From Desulfococcus multivorans (GTDB lineage Bacteria; Desulfobacterota; Desulfobacteria; Desulfobacterales; Desulfococcaceae): a DNA stretch of 64,000 bases. The stretch spans positions 2,453,001-2,517,000 of the forward strand of contig NZ_CP015381.1 of NCBI RefSeq assembly GCF_001854245.1, given 5' to 3'. Below are positions 1 to 8,716 of the stretch, one piece after another. Within the stretch, counting starts at the first letter, position 1. Every line of letters starts with the position of its first letter. The position numbers and the translations under genes are program-made. Under the pieces are notes generated by a model that did no database searches, was not told the DNA's origin, and saw nothing but the letters and a program-made list of their open reading frames with translations.

Positions 1-211
1 TCCATGTCAATTGATGCAGCCCGGTTGAGATGCTTGAGCTCCGTTTCAGTTCCTCGGGTTCAAAATCCATAGCGGTGTTGCCGTCTTCCACGCGTCCGAT
101 TCGATTGGTCACACCGGCGTCAAACAACATCACCTCGGCCAGGGATGTTTTGCCGGCACCGCCGTGCCCAACCAGGGCGATATTTCTCAACTTATCAACC
201 ATTTCAGCCAT
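1..211 (-). CDS. EF-G-like translation factor, N-terminal part only (gene runs off the window start)
   Basis: Only the first 70 codons are inside the window. The minus strand reads MAEMVDKLRNIALVGHGGAG and onward, with P-loop GHGGAGKT at residues 15-22 followed by SLAEVMLFDAG. A histidine-glycine-glycine P-loop in place of the usual AHIDAGKT is typical of the second bacterial EF-G type (EF-G II). It is therefore a ribosomal GTPase paralogue, probably distinct in role from the full-length EF-G at 13645-15729. The start is well supported: GAGAGGAG lies just upstream of the ATG at 211. The switch regions and domains II-V lie outside the window, so the exact subfamily is inferred from the P-loop alone. 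Confidence 0.8.
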   Translation of the reverse strand, partial: MAEMVDKLRNIALVGHGGAGKTSLAEVMLFDAGVTNRIGRVEDGNTAMDFEPEELKRSSSISTGLHQLTW

Positions 212-318
212 TTAAACTCCTCTCTGCATTATTTTTTGAATTTATGGAAAAATTCAAATTTACCCCCTAAATTGTTAATTCTTATATGTTTTATATCGAA
301 AAATCAAGACGAATTCCA

Positions 319-1065
319 TCAGGACTCAGGGAGCTTGAGTAAAATGATGAACTCCCGGTTGCCTTTGGGTCCAAGTACAGGGGAGGGGACCACCCCCCCG
401 GGGTGCAGTCCGATCTCCTCGAAGAAGACGGAAAGGGCCTCGATGACCTGGTCATGGAGCCCGGCATCCCGAACGACGCCGCCTTTTCCGACGTTTCCTT
501 TTCCCACTTCGAATTGCGGCTTGATCAACGCCAGAATCCCCCCCCCCGGTTTCATGAACGCGAGGACCGCCGGCACGACGATTTTGAGGGAAATGAAGGA
601 AGTGTCGATGGTCGCCAGATCGACGGGGGAGGGGAGGGCCGTCGGATCCATGAGGCGGATGTTGGTGCGCTCGATGACCGTCACCCGTGGATCTTCCCGC
701 AACTTCCAGGCCAGTTGGCCATACCCGACATCCACGGCATAAACATGGGCCGCGCCGTGCTGGAGAAGACAGTCGGTAAAACCGCCGGTGGAAGCCCCGA
801 CATCCAGGCACGCCTTGCCCCGGACCGAAACCTGGAAGGCCGCCAGACCGGCCGCCAGTTTCAGTCCTCCCCGGCTGACATAAGGGATGTCCTCCCCTTT
901 CATGCGGATCGGATCGGACGTGGAGACAAGCGCTCCTGGTTTGTCCACCGGCACGCCGTTGACCAGGATCTTTCCCGCCATGACAAGGGCCCGGGCCCGC
1001 TGACGGGTCTGGGCCATCCCCAGCTCGACGACGCGAAGATCCAGCCGCTTTTTGTCGGCCGCCAT
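319..1065 (-). CDS. tlyA: TlyA-type 16S/23S rRNA 2'-O-methyltransferase
   Basis: 248 residues, the usual family length. An N-terminal S4 RNA-binding domain (about residues 7-65, with RLDLRVVELGMAQTRQRARA) is followed by an FtsJ-like Rossmann methyltransferase fold. The SAM-binding motif is CLDVGASTGGFTDCLL near residue 85. The family methylates ribose 2'-hydroxyls in rRNA and has often been mislabelled hemolysin. The start codon overlaps the dxs stop by one base (TGATG), which implies translational coupling. It is the last gene of the xseA-xseB-dxs-tlyA operon. The rRNA target nucleotide cannot be read from the sequence. Confidence 0.92.
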   Translation of the reverse strand: MAADKKRLDLRVVELGMAQTRQRARALVMAGKILVNGVPVDKPGALVSTSDPIRMKGEDIPYVSRGGLKLAAGLAAFQVSVRGKACLDVGASTGGFTDCLLQHGAAHVYAVDVGYGQLAWKLREDPRVTVIERTNIRLMDPTALPSPVDLATIDTSFISLKIVVPAVLAFMKPGGGILALIKPQFEVGKGNVGKGGVVRDAGLHDQVIEALSVFFEEIGLHPGGVVPSPVLGPKGNREFIILLKLPES

Positions 1066-2963
1066 CAGGACGGACCCGACGGATGGCGGCCGCAGACCCG
1101 TCGGGCCGCTTCTACAATCCCGTCGGCATCGACACCGTGCTTTTTCCGGAGAATCTTCTGGGAGCCGTGCTCCACGAATTGATCCCCAATACCCACGCGC
1201 ACCATACGGAATCCCGATATGCCGGCATCGTTCAGGCCCTCGAGCACCGCGCTGCCGAAACCACCCTGACGGATATTTTCCTCCACCGTCACGATCCGCT
1301 GAACGTTTTGAACCAAAGCGCCGATGAGGGCCATGTCCACGGGCTTCACAAAACGGGCGTTGACGACGGCGGCGTCGATGCCTTCGGCGGCGAGCCGCCG
1401 GCGAGCCGCCAGGGCATCCAGGACAGGTCTCCCGATGGCCAGGAGCACAACGTCGCCGCCTTCCTCGATCAGCTCGGCCGCGCCGATGGGCAACGGTCGG
1501 ATCGGATCCTCCAGGACCGCCCCTGCACCGCTTCCCCGGGGATACCGGAGCGCGATGGGGCCGTTGTGGGACAGGGCCGTGACCAGCATACGCCGGAGCT
1601 CGTTTTCGTCCCTGGGCGCCATCAGCACCATGTTGGGCAGACTCCTCAGGAAAGACAGATCGAACAGACCGTGGTGGGTGGCGCCGTCCTCTCCCACGAT
1701 ACCCCCGCGATCGACGGCGAACACCACGGGAAGGCTCTCGAGGCAGACATCGTGGAGGATCTGGTCGTAGGCCCGCTGCAGAAAAGTGGAATAGATGGCC
1801 ACCACCGGTCGATATCCTTCAACGGCCATGCCGGCGGCAAAGGTGACGCCGTGCTGTTCGGCGATGCCCACATCGAAAAAGCGATCGGGGAACGCCTTTG
1901 CGAACGCGGCAAGCCCGGTACCCTCGGGCATGGCGGCTGTTACCGCCACGATCTTGTCGTCCTTTTCGCCGAGCGTCACCATCGTATCGCCGAAAACCTG
2001 CGTGTAGGTGGGGATCGTATGGCCCTTGGAAATGCAGTTGCCGGTTTTGATCTCGAAACAGCCGACACCGTGAAAGTAGACCGGGTTTTTTTCCGCCGGA
2101 CCGTACCCCTTGCCTTTCCGAGTGGTGACGTGCAACAGGACCGGTTCATTGAGCAACTTGATATTGTTCAGGATATCGATCAAGTGGCTCAAGCGGTGGC
2201 CGTTTATGGGACCGAAATAATCGAAATTGAAGGCCTCGAACAGCATTCCCGGTGTCACGAATGTTTTGAAGGATTCCTCGGATCGTTTGGCCAGCTGATA
2301 GATGTCATCGCCAATTTTAGGGACTGATCTCAAGAATTCCCCGAACTCCTTTCGAAATCCCTGCAGGTATCTGGCGGAGAATGTCCGGCTGAGGAAAGAG
2401 GAGAGGGCGCCCACGTTGCGGGAGATGGACATGTCGTTGTCATTGAGGACAACGATCATATTTTCGTCCTTGTGGAGGCCGCCCGCCTGGTTGAGCCCTT
2501 CATAGGCGAGACCCGCGGTCATGGATCCGTCTCCGATAACGCTGATGACCTTGGCGGGATCCTTTTTCAAGCGCTTGGCGCATGCCATGCCCAGACCCGC
2601 GGATATGGAGGTGCTGCTGTGCCCCGTGGTGAAGGCGTCATGAGGACTTTCGCTTCGTTTGGAGAAACCGCTGATGCCCTGGTATTGACGGAGGGTTTGG
2701 AAATTTTCCCGACGGCCGGTCAAAAGCTTGTGAGCGTATGACTGGTGACCCACGTCCCAGACGATCTTGTCTCGAGGGGTTTCGAAAACGTAATGGAGAG
2801 CGATGGTCAGCTCGACGGCGCCGAGACTCGAAGCCAGATGCCCCCCGTTTCGCGAGACGACGTCCACGATCACCTTACGGATCTCCTCGGCCAGAGTGGA
2901 GAGCTCGGATATCTTCAGCTGTTTTAGGTCCGCCGGAGAGTTGATGGTTTCAAGCACGCTCAA
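1065..2963 (-). CDS. dxs: 1-deoxy-D-xylulose-5-phosphate synthase
   Basis: 632 residues, full length. It condenses pyruvate and glyceraldehyde-3-phosphate in the first step of the MEP isoprenoid pathway, using thiamine diphosphate. The N-terminal TPP-binding motif is [18 protein letters not shown], followed by NDNDMSIS. The central pyrimidine-binding domain contains [17 protein letters not shown], and a C-terminal transketolase domain follows. The called start is a TTG at 2963 overlapping the xseB stop (TTGA). A GTG two codons in is an alternative. In related operons a polyprenyl synthase gene (ispA) usually sits between xseB and dxs; here the two genes touch and ispA is absent. Confidence 0.95.
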   Translation of the reverse strand: MSVLETINSPADLKQLKISELSTLAEEIRKVIVDVVSRNGGHLASSLGAVELTIALHYVFETPRDKIVWDVGHQSYAHKLLTGRRENFQTLRQYQGISGFSKRSESPHDAFTTGHSSTSISAGLGMACAKRLKKDPAKVISVIGDGSMTAGLAYEGLNQAGGLHKDENMIVVLNDNDMSISRNVGALSSFLSRTFSARYLQGFRKEFGEFLRSVPKIGDDIYQLAKRSEESFKTFVTPGMLFEAFNFDYFGPINGHRLSHLIDILNNIKLLNEPVLLHVTTRKGKGYGPAEKNPVYFHGVGCFEIKTGNCISKGHTIPTYTQVFGDTMVTLGEKDDKIVAVTAAMPEGTGLAAFAKAFPDRFFDVGIAEQHGVTFAAGMAVEGYRPVVAIYSTFLQRAYDQILHDVCLESLPVVFAVDRGGIVGEDGATHHGLFDLSFLRSLPNMVLMAPRDENELRRMLVTALSHNGPIALRYPRGSGAGAVLEDPIRPLPIGAAELIEEGGDVVLLAIGRPVLDALAARRRLAAEGIDAAVVNARFVKPVDMALIGALVQNVQRIVTVEENIRQGGFGSAVLEGLNDAGISGFRMVRVGIGDQFVEHGSQKILRKKHGVDADGIVEAARRVCGRHPSGPS

Positions 2964-3193
2964 TCCGATCCTTCGTCAAGGGGTTTCTCCTGGATGTTGC
3001 CATCCTCATCGGTCATCAGCAGGGTGATCTTTTTTTCCGTCTCATCCAGCACCCGGGAGCAGTATCTGGAGAGCTTCATCCCTTCCTCGAACTTTTTCAT
3101 GGCGTTTTCAAGCGTCAGGTCTCCGGACTCCAGCTCCCGAACGATGTCCTCCAGCTGGGCCATGGCCTTTTCAAACGTCTGTTTCGTCGTCAA
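2960..3193 (-). CDS. xseB: Exodeoxyribonuclease VII small subunit
   Basis: 77 residues from a TTG start at 3193. I prefer this start because AGAGAGG lies seven bases upstream and the protein then begins at the conserved region ([20 protein letters not shown]). An open frame continues upstream to 3280, but those codons lie inside xseA and look unconserved. The short helical protein, with [19 protein letters not shown], matches XseB, which assembles around XseA to form the single-strand DNA exonuclease. It overlaps xseA by 23 bases and dxs by 4, so the three genes are likely co-translated. Confidence 0.9.
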   Translation of the reverse strand: MTTKQTFEKAMAQLEDIVRELESGDLTLENAMKKFEEGMKLSRYCSRVLDETEKKITLLMTDEDGNIQEKPLDEGSD

Positions 3194-4541
3194 TGTCAAA
3201 CCTCTCTTCCACGCGGCATCGAATGACGCCGACGGCAACCCGCACATCCAGCGCCTGGCCGACCGCGACCTGACCCGCATTCCGAACGATCTCGGCCTCC
3301 GGAACGGTCTGTGTGATACTATACCCCCGCTTCAGAACCACCATGGGACTCAAGGTCTCAAGGCGGCCCTGAAGCGCCTCTGTTCGCATCCGTTCCACCC
3401 CGGTCCGACGTCGGGCGACATCGAAAAGGGCGACTCGGCATCGTTCGAGTTTTGCAGCCAGCTGTCCGGCCAAATCCGTCGGTGCCTTTACCCGCAGGCG
3501 ATGGCGTTCCCAGTTCAGGCGCTCTTTCTGCCGCTCCAGCTTCTCACGGAAACGCGCGGCAAGCCGATCCGTCAGGTCTTCCAGGCGCATCCGGAAGTCC
3601 TCGACCCGCCGCTTCGGGTGGACAAGCCTTCGGGAGACCTCCGCCACGCGCTGCCGTTTTTGGGTGATGTATCGCTGGGTCCACCGGAACAGTTTAGCGG
3701 CAAGATCCATGTGTTTGCCGACGAGCTCCGATTTCAGGGGCACGGCCATCTCCGCCGCGGCCGAGGGGGTGGGGGCCCTGAGATCAGCGACAAAGTCGAC
3801 GATGGTAAAATCGGTTTCATGACCGACGCCGGAAATAACGGGGATGTCGGATGCGTATACGGCCCTTGCCGCGGCTTCGGAATTGAAGGCCTGAAAATCC
3901 TCGAGGGATCCGCCGCCCCGGGCCAGGATGATCGTATCGACATCGCTCTCTTTTCGGTTCAGCAGGGCGATGGCCCGAACGATTTCATCCTCGGCGCCGG
4001 CACCCTGGACCTTGACGGGAACGACACGGATGCCGACCCCCGGAAAACGACGATGGGCGACCTTGATGATGTCGTGAAGCACGGCGCCGGTGCCGGATGT
4101 CACAACCCCGATGTTCCGCGGCAGGAAGGGAATCGGTTTTTTGTGGGCCTCGTCGAAAAGCCCCTCCGCGGCAAGCCCGGATTTGAGCTGCTCAAAGGCG
4201 ATCTGCAGCTCGCCGATGCCGCGGGGTTCCAGATATTCGAAGATGATCTGGTAGCTCCCGCGGGGTTCATAGACGCTGATCCGCCCTAAACCGACGATGC
4301 TCATACCGTCCTCGGGCATGAACTTCAGGTTTCGGTTCTGACCCCGGAACATGATCCCGCTGATCTGGGATTTTTGATCCTTCAGCGTGAAGTAAAAATG
4401 CTTGGATGCCGGTACGTGGAAATTGGACACCTCGCCGGAGATCCAGACGAACGGATACCGCTCTTCGAGAAGATGTTTAATGTCGGCGGTCAGCTCCGAG
4501 ACCGTGTAGATTTTTCGTTGCAACTCAGCCTGCATCGTCAA
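3171..4541 (-). CDS. xseA: Exodeoxyribonuclease VII large subunit
   Basis: 456 residues. The N-terminal OB-fold (residues 8-105, with YTVSELTADIKHLLEERYP and VWISGEVSNF) binds single-stranded DNA. The catalytic exonuclease VII domain follows, with TSGTGAVLHDIIKVAHRR, LARGGGSLEDFQAFN and GVGHETDFTIVDFVADLRAP. A long charged coiled-coil C-terminus (residues 280-400) is where XseB subunits pack in known structures. It is the first gene of the operon. The 190 bases upstream are AT-rich, but no convincing promoter pair was found. Confidence 0.95.
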   Translation of the reverse strand: MTMQAELQRKIYTVSELTADIKHLLEERYPFVWISGEVSNFHVPASKHFYFTLKDQKSQISGIMFRGQNRNLKFMPEDGMSIVGLGRISVYEPRGSYQIIFEYLEPRGIGELQIAFEQLKSGLAAEGLFDEAHKKPIPFLPRNIGVVTSGTGAVLHDIIKVAHRRFPGVGIRVVPVKVQGAGAEDEIVRAIALLNRKESDVDTIILARGGGSLEDFQAFNSEAAARAVYASDIPVISGVGHETDFTIVDFVADLRAPTPSAAAEMAVPLKSELVGKHMDLAAKLFRWTQRYITQKRQRVAEVSRRLVHPKRRVEDFRMRLEDLTDRLAARFREKLERQKERLNWERHRLRVKAPTDLAGQLAAKLERCRVALFDVARRRTGVERMRTEALQGRLETLSPMVVLKRGYSITQTVPEAEIVRNAGQVAVGQALDVRVAVGVIRCRVEERFDIDDETDV

Positions 4542-4733
4542 TCTCGGATACGTCCGTGCCGCATCCTCCCTTCGATGTCAATCCCTCGGTTTCGATTTCA
4601 ATGAATAACACTAACACCCGGTTTCATCGCGGAGCGCCATCCTTAGCATACTTGGCGGCGCGATTCAATAACTTTGGCGGCATCCATAACGTCTGATAAT
4701 GGATATTATGTAAACTTTTTACCATAAACCGAT

Positions 4734-5012
4734 TTATCCGCCCCTTTTCAGTTCTTCGATGTATTCCCGCATGAACGGCATCAGGTAGACTTCCTCGTTG
4801 GGCAACTCGGCCAGGCACTCGCCCAGCAGCCGGATCTTTTCCCGCAGCGTCCGGTTCTTGTCGAGGATGAACATCTTTTTCCCTCTGACCGTACACAGAC
4901 CGCTCTCCACGGGAATCCCAACGTTTCGGAAACTCTTTTCGGCCACCAGAACTCCCAGCCGTTCCGCCGCCGTCTTCATGGCTTCAAACAACTGCTCCGA
5001 CGTCATCTCCAT
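4734..5012 (-). CDS. Conserved hypothetical small protein
   Basis: About 92 residues from ATG 5012. GTG codons at 5036 and 5024 and an ATG at 5006 are alternatives; none has a strong ribosome binding site. The protein is a mix of helix and a short beta hairpin (GLCTVRGKKMFILDKNR) ending in a lysine-rich helix, with no signal peptide or membrane segment. I do not recognise a domain. It is a single gene between xseA (same strand, 190 bases away) and the divergent Bax-inhibitor gene. Codon usage resembles neighbouring genes, so it is probably real, but no function can be assigned. Confidence 0.6.
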   Translation of the reverse strand: MEMTSEQLFEAMKTAAERLGVLVAEKSFRNVGIPVESGLCTVRGKKMFILDKNRTLREKIRLLGECLAELPNEEVYLMPFMREYIEELKRGG

Positions 5013-5102
5013 GCCAACGCTCACTCCCGGCGACACCCGGCGCCCATAACCTGAGACCGCATTACATCTTGGTCATCTTGCCGGAAATCGGTCGGATTTG
5101 TC

Positions 5103-5130
5103 TTGAAAAAAAGCGATTCCATGTTATATT
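5103..5130 (+). promoter_or_regulatory. Sigma-70-type promoter for the Bax-inhibitor-1 family gene
   Basis: TTGAAA at 5103-5108 and TATATT at 5125-5130 are separated by 16 bases. Transcription would begin near 5137, leaving a leader of about 43 bases that holds AGGAGG five bases before the ATG at 5180. Confidence 0.6.
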
Positions 5131-5179
5131 CCGGTTCAAAAAAGTGAGTGATCACGATTAACTTCAACAGGAGGAATCA

Positions 5180-5881
5180 ATGCAGTATACTCATGAAAGA
5201 GCCTTACCGCAAGTCAGGGTCAATTCGTTCATCCAGAGCGTTTACAACTGGATGGCGGTCGGACTGGGGCTTACCGGTATCACCGCCTTCATGGTGGCGA
5301 ACAGCCCGGCAATGATGCAACTTATTTTCGGAAACCGGCTGCTCTTTTTCGGCCTGATCATCGCGGAGCTCGTACTGGTCTTTTCCATCAGCGCGAGGGT
5401 CGGCAAGATGCAGGCATCCACGGCGACGGCGCTGTTCATCCTGTACGCGGTTCTGAACGGCCTGACGCTGTCGGTGATTTTTCTCGCCTACACGGCATCG
5501 TCCATTACATCGACCTTTTTTATCTGTGCCGGAACGTTTCTGGCGTGCAGCATTTACGGCATGATGACCAAGCGGGATCTCACGTCCATGGGCGGCTTCC
5601 TGATGATGGGGCTTATCGGCATCATCATCGCCTCGGTCGTGAACATGTTCGTGCAGAGCTCAGGGATGGCCATGGTCATCAGTTACATCGGCGTCCTGGT
5701 GTTTGTCGGTCTCACGGCGTACGACACCCAGAAGCTGAAACACATGGCCATGACCCAGCCCGACGGCCTTGACGGCGCCGTGCTGCGGAAAGGCGCCATC
5801 CTGGGCGCCCTCTCCCTCTATCTCGACTTCATCAATCTCTTCCTGATGCTGCTCAGGATTTTCGGCGGCAGCCGGGATTAA
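5180..5881 (+). CDS. Bax inhibitor-1 / YccA family membrane protein
   Basis: 233 residues with seven predicted transmembrane segments, starting after a short cytoplasmic N-terminus (residues 1-20). The family region GLTAYDTQKLKHMA near residue 178 holds the conserved aspartate of BI-1 proteins. The C-terminus ends in YLDFINLFLMLLRIFGGSRD, the classic YccA/YbhL ending. Bacterial members are inner membrane proteins that interact with FtsH or act as pH-sensitive calcium leak channels; the substrate here is unknown. AGGAGG and a good promoter precede it. It is monocistronic and convergent with glmM, from which it is separated by a terminator-like hairpin. Confidence 0.93.
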   Translation: MQYTHERALPQVRVNSFIQSVYNWMAVGLGLTGITAFMVANSPAMMQLIFGNRLLFFGLIIAELVLVFSISARVGKMQASTATALFILYAVLNGLTLSVIFLAYTASSITSTFFICAGTFLACSIYGMMTKRDLTSMGGFLMMGLIGIIIASVVNMFVQSSGMAMVISYIGVLVFVGLTAYDTQKLKHMAMTQPDGLDGAVLRKGAILGALSLYLDFINLFLMLLRIFGGSRD

Positions 5882-5936
5882 AGCGTCGCTTTCCGGGTCG
5901 GGGCATTCACCTTGACCCGATGACGGGAAATATCGC

Positions 5937-5965
5937 GATCCTCCGTGGCCCTGCCGCGGAGGATC
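5937..5965. terminator. Bidirectional terminator-like hairpin between the BI-1 gene and glmM
   Basis: The arms GATCCTCCGTGG and CCGCGGAGGATC pair over 12 positions (one G-U wobble) around a five-base loop. Reading plus, a TTTT run follows a few bases later. Its position between the stops of two convergent genes supports a shared terminator. Confidence 0.6.
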
Positions 5966-5973
5966 CGCTGTTT

Positions 5974-7329
5974 TCATTCCCCGATGGCCGACTTCACCGC
6001 TTCCGTGATCCGGCTGCAATAGCGGCGGATCTCCTCCGCCGTCGGCCCTTCGATCATCACCCGGCAAAGCGGCTGGGTACCCGAATACCGAACCAGCACC
6101 CGTCCCTGATCCCCCAGCAGATTTTCCACCTCGGCAACGGCCTCGGCAATGGCGGGGATCGTTTCGATGGGCGGTTTGGCGGATACCGCCACGTTCATCA
6201 GGATCTGGGGATATACCGTTATCACCTGGGTCAGCCGCGACAAGGGTTTTCCCGAGTCCCGGATCACCTCCAGCAGCCGAAGGGCGGTCAGGATGCCGTC
6301 GCCCGTGGTATGGCGGTCGAGAAAAATCATGTGACCCGAATCCTCCCCGCCCAACACGGCCCCCGATCGACGCATCTCCCGGACGACATGACGGTCCCCC
6401 ACATCGGTTTTCCGGTGGACGATCCCCATTTCCCTGAAGGCCATGGCCAACCCGATATTGCTCATCACCGTGCTGACAACGAGCCCATTGGCCAGTCTTC
6501 CCTTCTGTTTCAGATAAGCGCCGCACACGGCAAGCATCTGGTCGCCCGTGACCACCCCTCCCCTGTCGTCGACGGCGATCAGCCGGTCGCCGTCGCCGTC
6601 GAAGGCCAGGCCGACGTCCGCGCCCGTCGCGACAACGTGCTCGGCCAATCGCTCCGGATGCTGTGAGCCGCAGCCCTCGTTGATGTTCCGGCCGTCGGGA
6701 GCGATGAAAAGCGGCGTCACGTCCGCACCCAGCCTCCTGAAGACCGACGGCGCCACGCGAAACGTCGCGCCGTTCGAACAGTCCAGCACCAGCTTCATGC
6801 CCGCCAGTCCGAACCCGGCCGGGAGGGCTGACAGGAGGAACCGGGCGTACCGTTCCTCCGGATCGACCATGACGGCGTCGCCCCCCACGTCCTGAATGGA
6901 CGCGCACAAATCCCTGAGATGATCTTCCCGTCCCAGAAGCGCCTCGATGTCGGCCTCGGCCTCGTCCGAAAGCTTGAACGCGTCGTTTCCAAAAATCTTG
7001 ATCCCGTTGTCCTGAAAGGGGTTGTGGGAGGCTGAAATCATGACCCCGGCGTCGGCCTTGTCCAGGACCGTCAGGCACGCCACACCCGGCGTCGGCAGCA
7101 CGCCGACCCGTACGGCCTCTCCCCCTGCGGAACAAATGCCCGACACCAGGGCATACTCCAGCATGGCGCCGGAAAGGCGCGTGTCCTTCCCGACGATGAT
7201 TCTGGGACGACGTCCGCCGTTGGAAAAATAGGATGTCACCGCGCGACCGACGTTCAGCGCCGTTTCGCACGTCATCGGATACCGGTTGGCAACCCCGCGG
7301 ATGCCGTCGGTGCCAAAAAGTTGACCCAT
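5974..7329 (-). CDS. glmM: Phosphoglucosamine mutase
   Basis: 451 residues from ATG 7329, where the conserved start MGQLFGTDGIRGVANRYP lies. An open frame extends upstream to 7542, but that stretch is unconserved. GlmM converts glucosamine-6-phosphate to glucosamine-1-phosphate on the way to UDP-GlcNAc. The phosphoserine loop is SASHNPFQDNGIK, the metal loop is LAFDGDGDRLIAVD, and the sugar loop is GGEDSGHMIF. The C-terminal phosphate-binding segment is VRYSGTQPLCRVMIEG. The gene downstream of its start, at 7401-8672, encodes a hexapeptide-repeat protein that may act in the same pathway. Confidence 0.95.
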   Translation of the reverse strand: MGQLFGTDGIRGVANRYPMTCETALNVGRAVTSYFSNGGRRPRIIVGKDTRLSGAMLEYALVSGICSAGGEAVRVGVLPTPGVACLTVLDKADAGVMISASHNPFQDNGIKIFGNDAFKLSDEAEADIEALLGREDHLRDLCASIQDVGGDAVMVDPEERYARFLLSALPAGFGLAGMKLVLDCSNGATFRVAPSVFRRLGADVTPLFIAPDGRNINEGCGSQHPERLAEHVVATGADVGLAFDGDGDRLIAVDDRGGVVTGDQMLAVCGAYLKQKGRLANGLVVSTVMSNIGLAMAFREMGIVHRKTDVGDRHVVREMRRSGAVLGGEDSGHMIFLDRHTTGDGILTALRLLEVIRDSGKPLSRLTQVITVYPQILMNVAVSAKPPIETIPAIAEAVAEVENLLGDQGRVLVRYSGTQPLCRVMIEGPTAEEIRRYCSRITEAVKSAIGE

Positions 7330-7400
7330 ATCAACCGACCTCTTTCTGATTCTCGGTTTGTCTTGAGATACAAACGCCATGTCATCCATCCCGGGGTCCG

Positions 7401-8672
7401 CTAATCCGAGGGCCCCATCTCGGGAATCACGGCCAGGACGCGATCCATCACGGCCGATGTAATCCCGTCCAGCCAATGCGTTCCCGCCCCTGCGGCGGAT
7501 GGGCTCAGCGCCCGAATCGTGGCCACATAGTCCTTCCCCCAACGCGCCGCCGCTTCATCCAGACCCTCCAGGAACACGTTGCGAATCCGGTCGTCTCCGC
7601 CCCACTCCCGTGCTCTTTCGACGGTATCCGCCACCTCGGACCATCGTTCGAAAAACGCGCGCTTGTTCGCCACGAGCTGCGGGGAGGCCTTATCTCCGGC
7701 ACTGGTCAGGTAAGCATCGATGGCGGCGGGCATTTTTTCCGCCAGCGCCCGCATCCGGGCCAGGCGCTCGTCAATGCCTGCATTGAGAACGGCGATCAGC
7801 CCGTCCAGCAGGGCCTGGGGAAAGTCTTCCGAGAGGAAGCGACTGCGGGCGAATCGATACCACTGCATCAGGGCCGTTAGATTGGCGATGTAATTCATAT
7901 TGTTGACGAACACCCGCCGGATGCCGGGATAGGTTCCCGGTGCAAACGGAACGCTCATCCCCCGGGGCGCCCCGCCCACGAGGAGCCTGTCCGGACGCAA
8001 TTCATCCTTGCGGTAGACGCAGCCGGCGGCGATCACCGTCCCGAAGGCCAGTCGGCAGGGCCCCACCAGCCCACCCTGCCCGCCCAGAAATATGGGGCGC
8101 TCCCGCAACATCACGCCGCGGGGAACATCCCCCAGAAGCGATGCCGTCGCCTTGTCCTGGTTGGGAGTGTAATTGAAGTGGATGTAGGCGCTGCCCACCT
8201 CGCTGTGGTCCTTTTTCCCCGTCCCGCCGGCCATCAGGCAGTCACAAAAATTGATGAGGCTGCCCAGGGTGACGAACGGGAACAGGATCGTCTGCTTCAG
8301 ACCGACGGTGTGTGCGATGCTTGCCGATTCCTCGAGAATGGTTCCGCCGCGGACATGGGCGCCGGACCCGGCGGAAGCCCCTTTCAGAAATACCGCCCCG
8401 CTGTGATAACCGCCCTTGAGGCTGACCTCCGGACCAACGCGGCAGTTTTCCAGGGTTGTCGGCGCCTCGTAGCCGATCTCCGCACCCCGTAGAATCAAGG
8501 TCGACTCTCCGAATATTTTGGTGCCGCCCCAGAAGGTGACCCCTTCCCCCGATATCCTGTCGATATCGACCTCCGGCCCGATGATCACGCTGTCCGGATT
8601 GGGGATCTTCACACCCTTTTTCATCAACAGATCGACCTGTACGCGCTGTACGCGCTTTTCCTGAAGAGCCAT
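7401..8672 (-). CDS. Left-handed beta-helix (hexapeptide repeat) protein, GlmU-like without a nucleotidyltransferase domain
   Basis: 423 residues. Residues 22-240 show repeated hexapeptide-type turns (PDSVIIGPEVDIDRISGEGV, ESTLILRGAEIG, GGYHSGAVFLKG), as in the acetyltransferase half of GlmU and related sugar acyltransferases. The segment FNYTPNQDKATASLLGDV resembles the GlmU C-terminal active-site region. There is no N-terminal pyrophosphorylase domain (no LAAGxGTRM motif). The remaining 180 residues are mostly helical and of unknown role. It lies 71 bases upstream of glmM on the same strand, which suggests a part in amino-sugar nucleotide metabolism. Acetyltransferase activity is an inference. 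Confidence 0.75.
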   Translation of the reverse strand: MALQEKRVQRVQVDLLMKKGVKIPNPDSVIIGPEVDIDRISGEGVTFWGGTKIFGESTLILRGAEIGYEAPTTLENCRVGPEVSLKGGYHSGAVFLKGASAGSGAHVRGGTILEESASIAHTVGLKQTILFPFVTLGSLINFCDCLMAGGTGKKDHSEVGSAYIHFNYTPNQDKATASLLGDVPRGVMLRERPIFLGGQGGLVGPCRLAFGTVIAAGCVYRKDELRPDRLLVGGAPRGMSVPFAPGTYPGIRRVFVNNMNYIANLTALMQWYRFARSRFLSEDFPQALLDGLIAVLNAGIDERLARMRALAEKMPAAIDAYLTSAGDKASPQLVANKRAFFERWSEVADTVERAREWGGDDRIRNVFLEGLDEAAARWGKDYVATIRALSPSAAGAGTHWLDGITSAVMDRVLAVIPEMGPSD

Positions 8673-8716
8673 CGTCGTCTACCTTTCTATCCACCGTTCA
8701 GCCCGCATTTCTCTCA

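Noticed and set aside
5660-7270. 536-codon minus-strand ORF over glmM and the BI-1 gene
   Set aside because: Wrong frame of glmM; arginine- and glycine-rich translation with no family.
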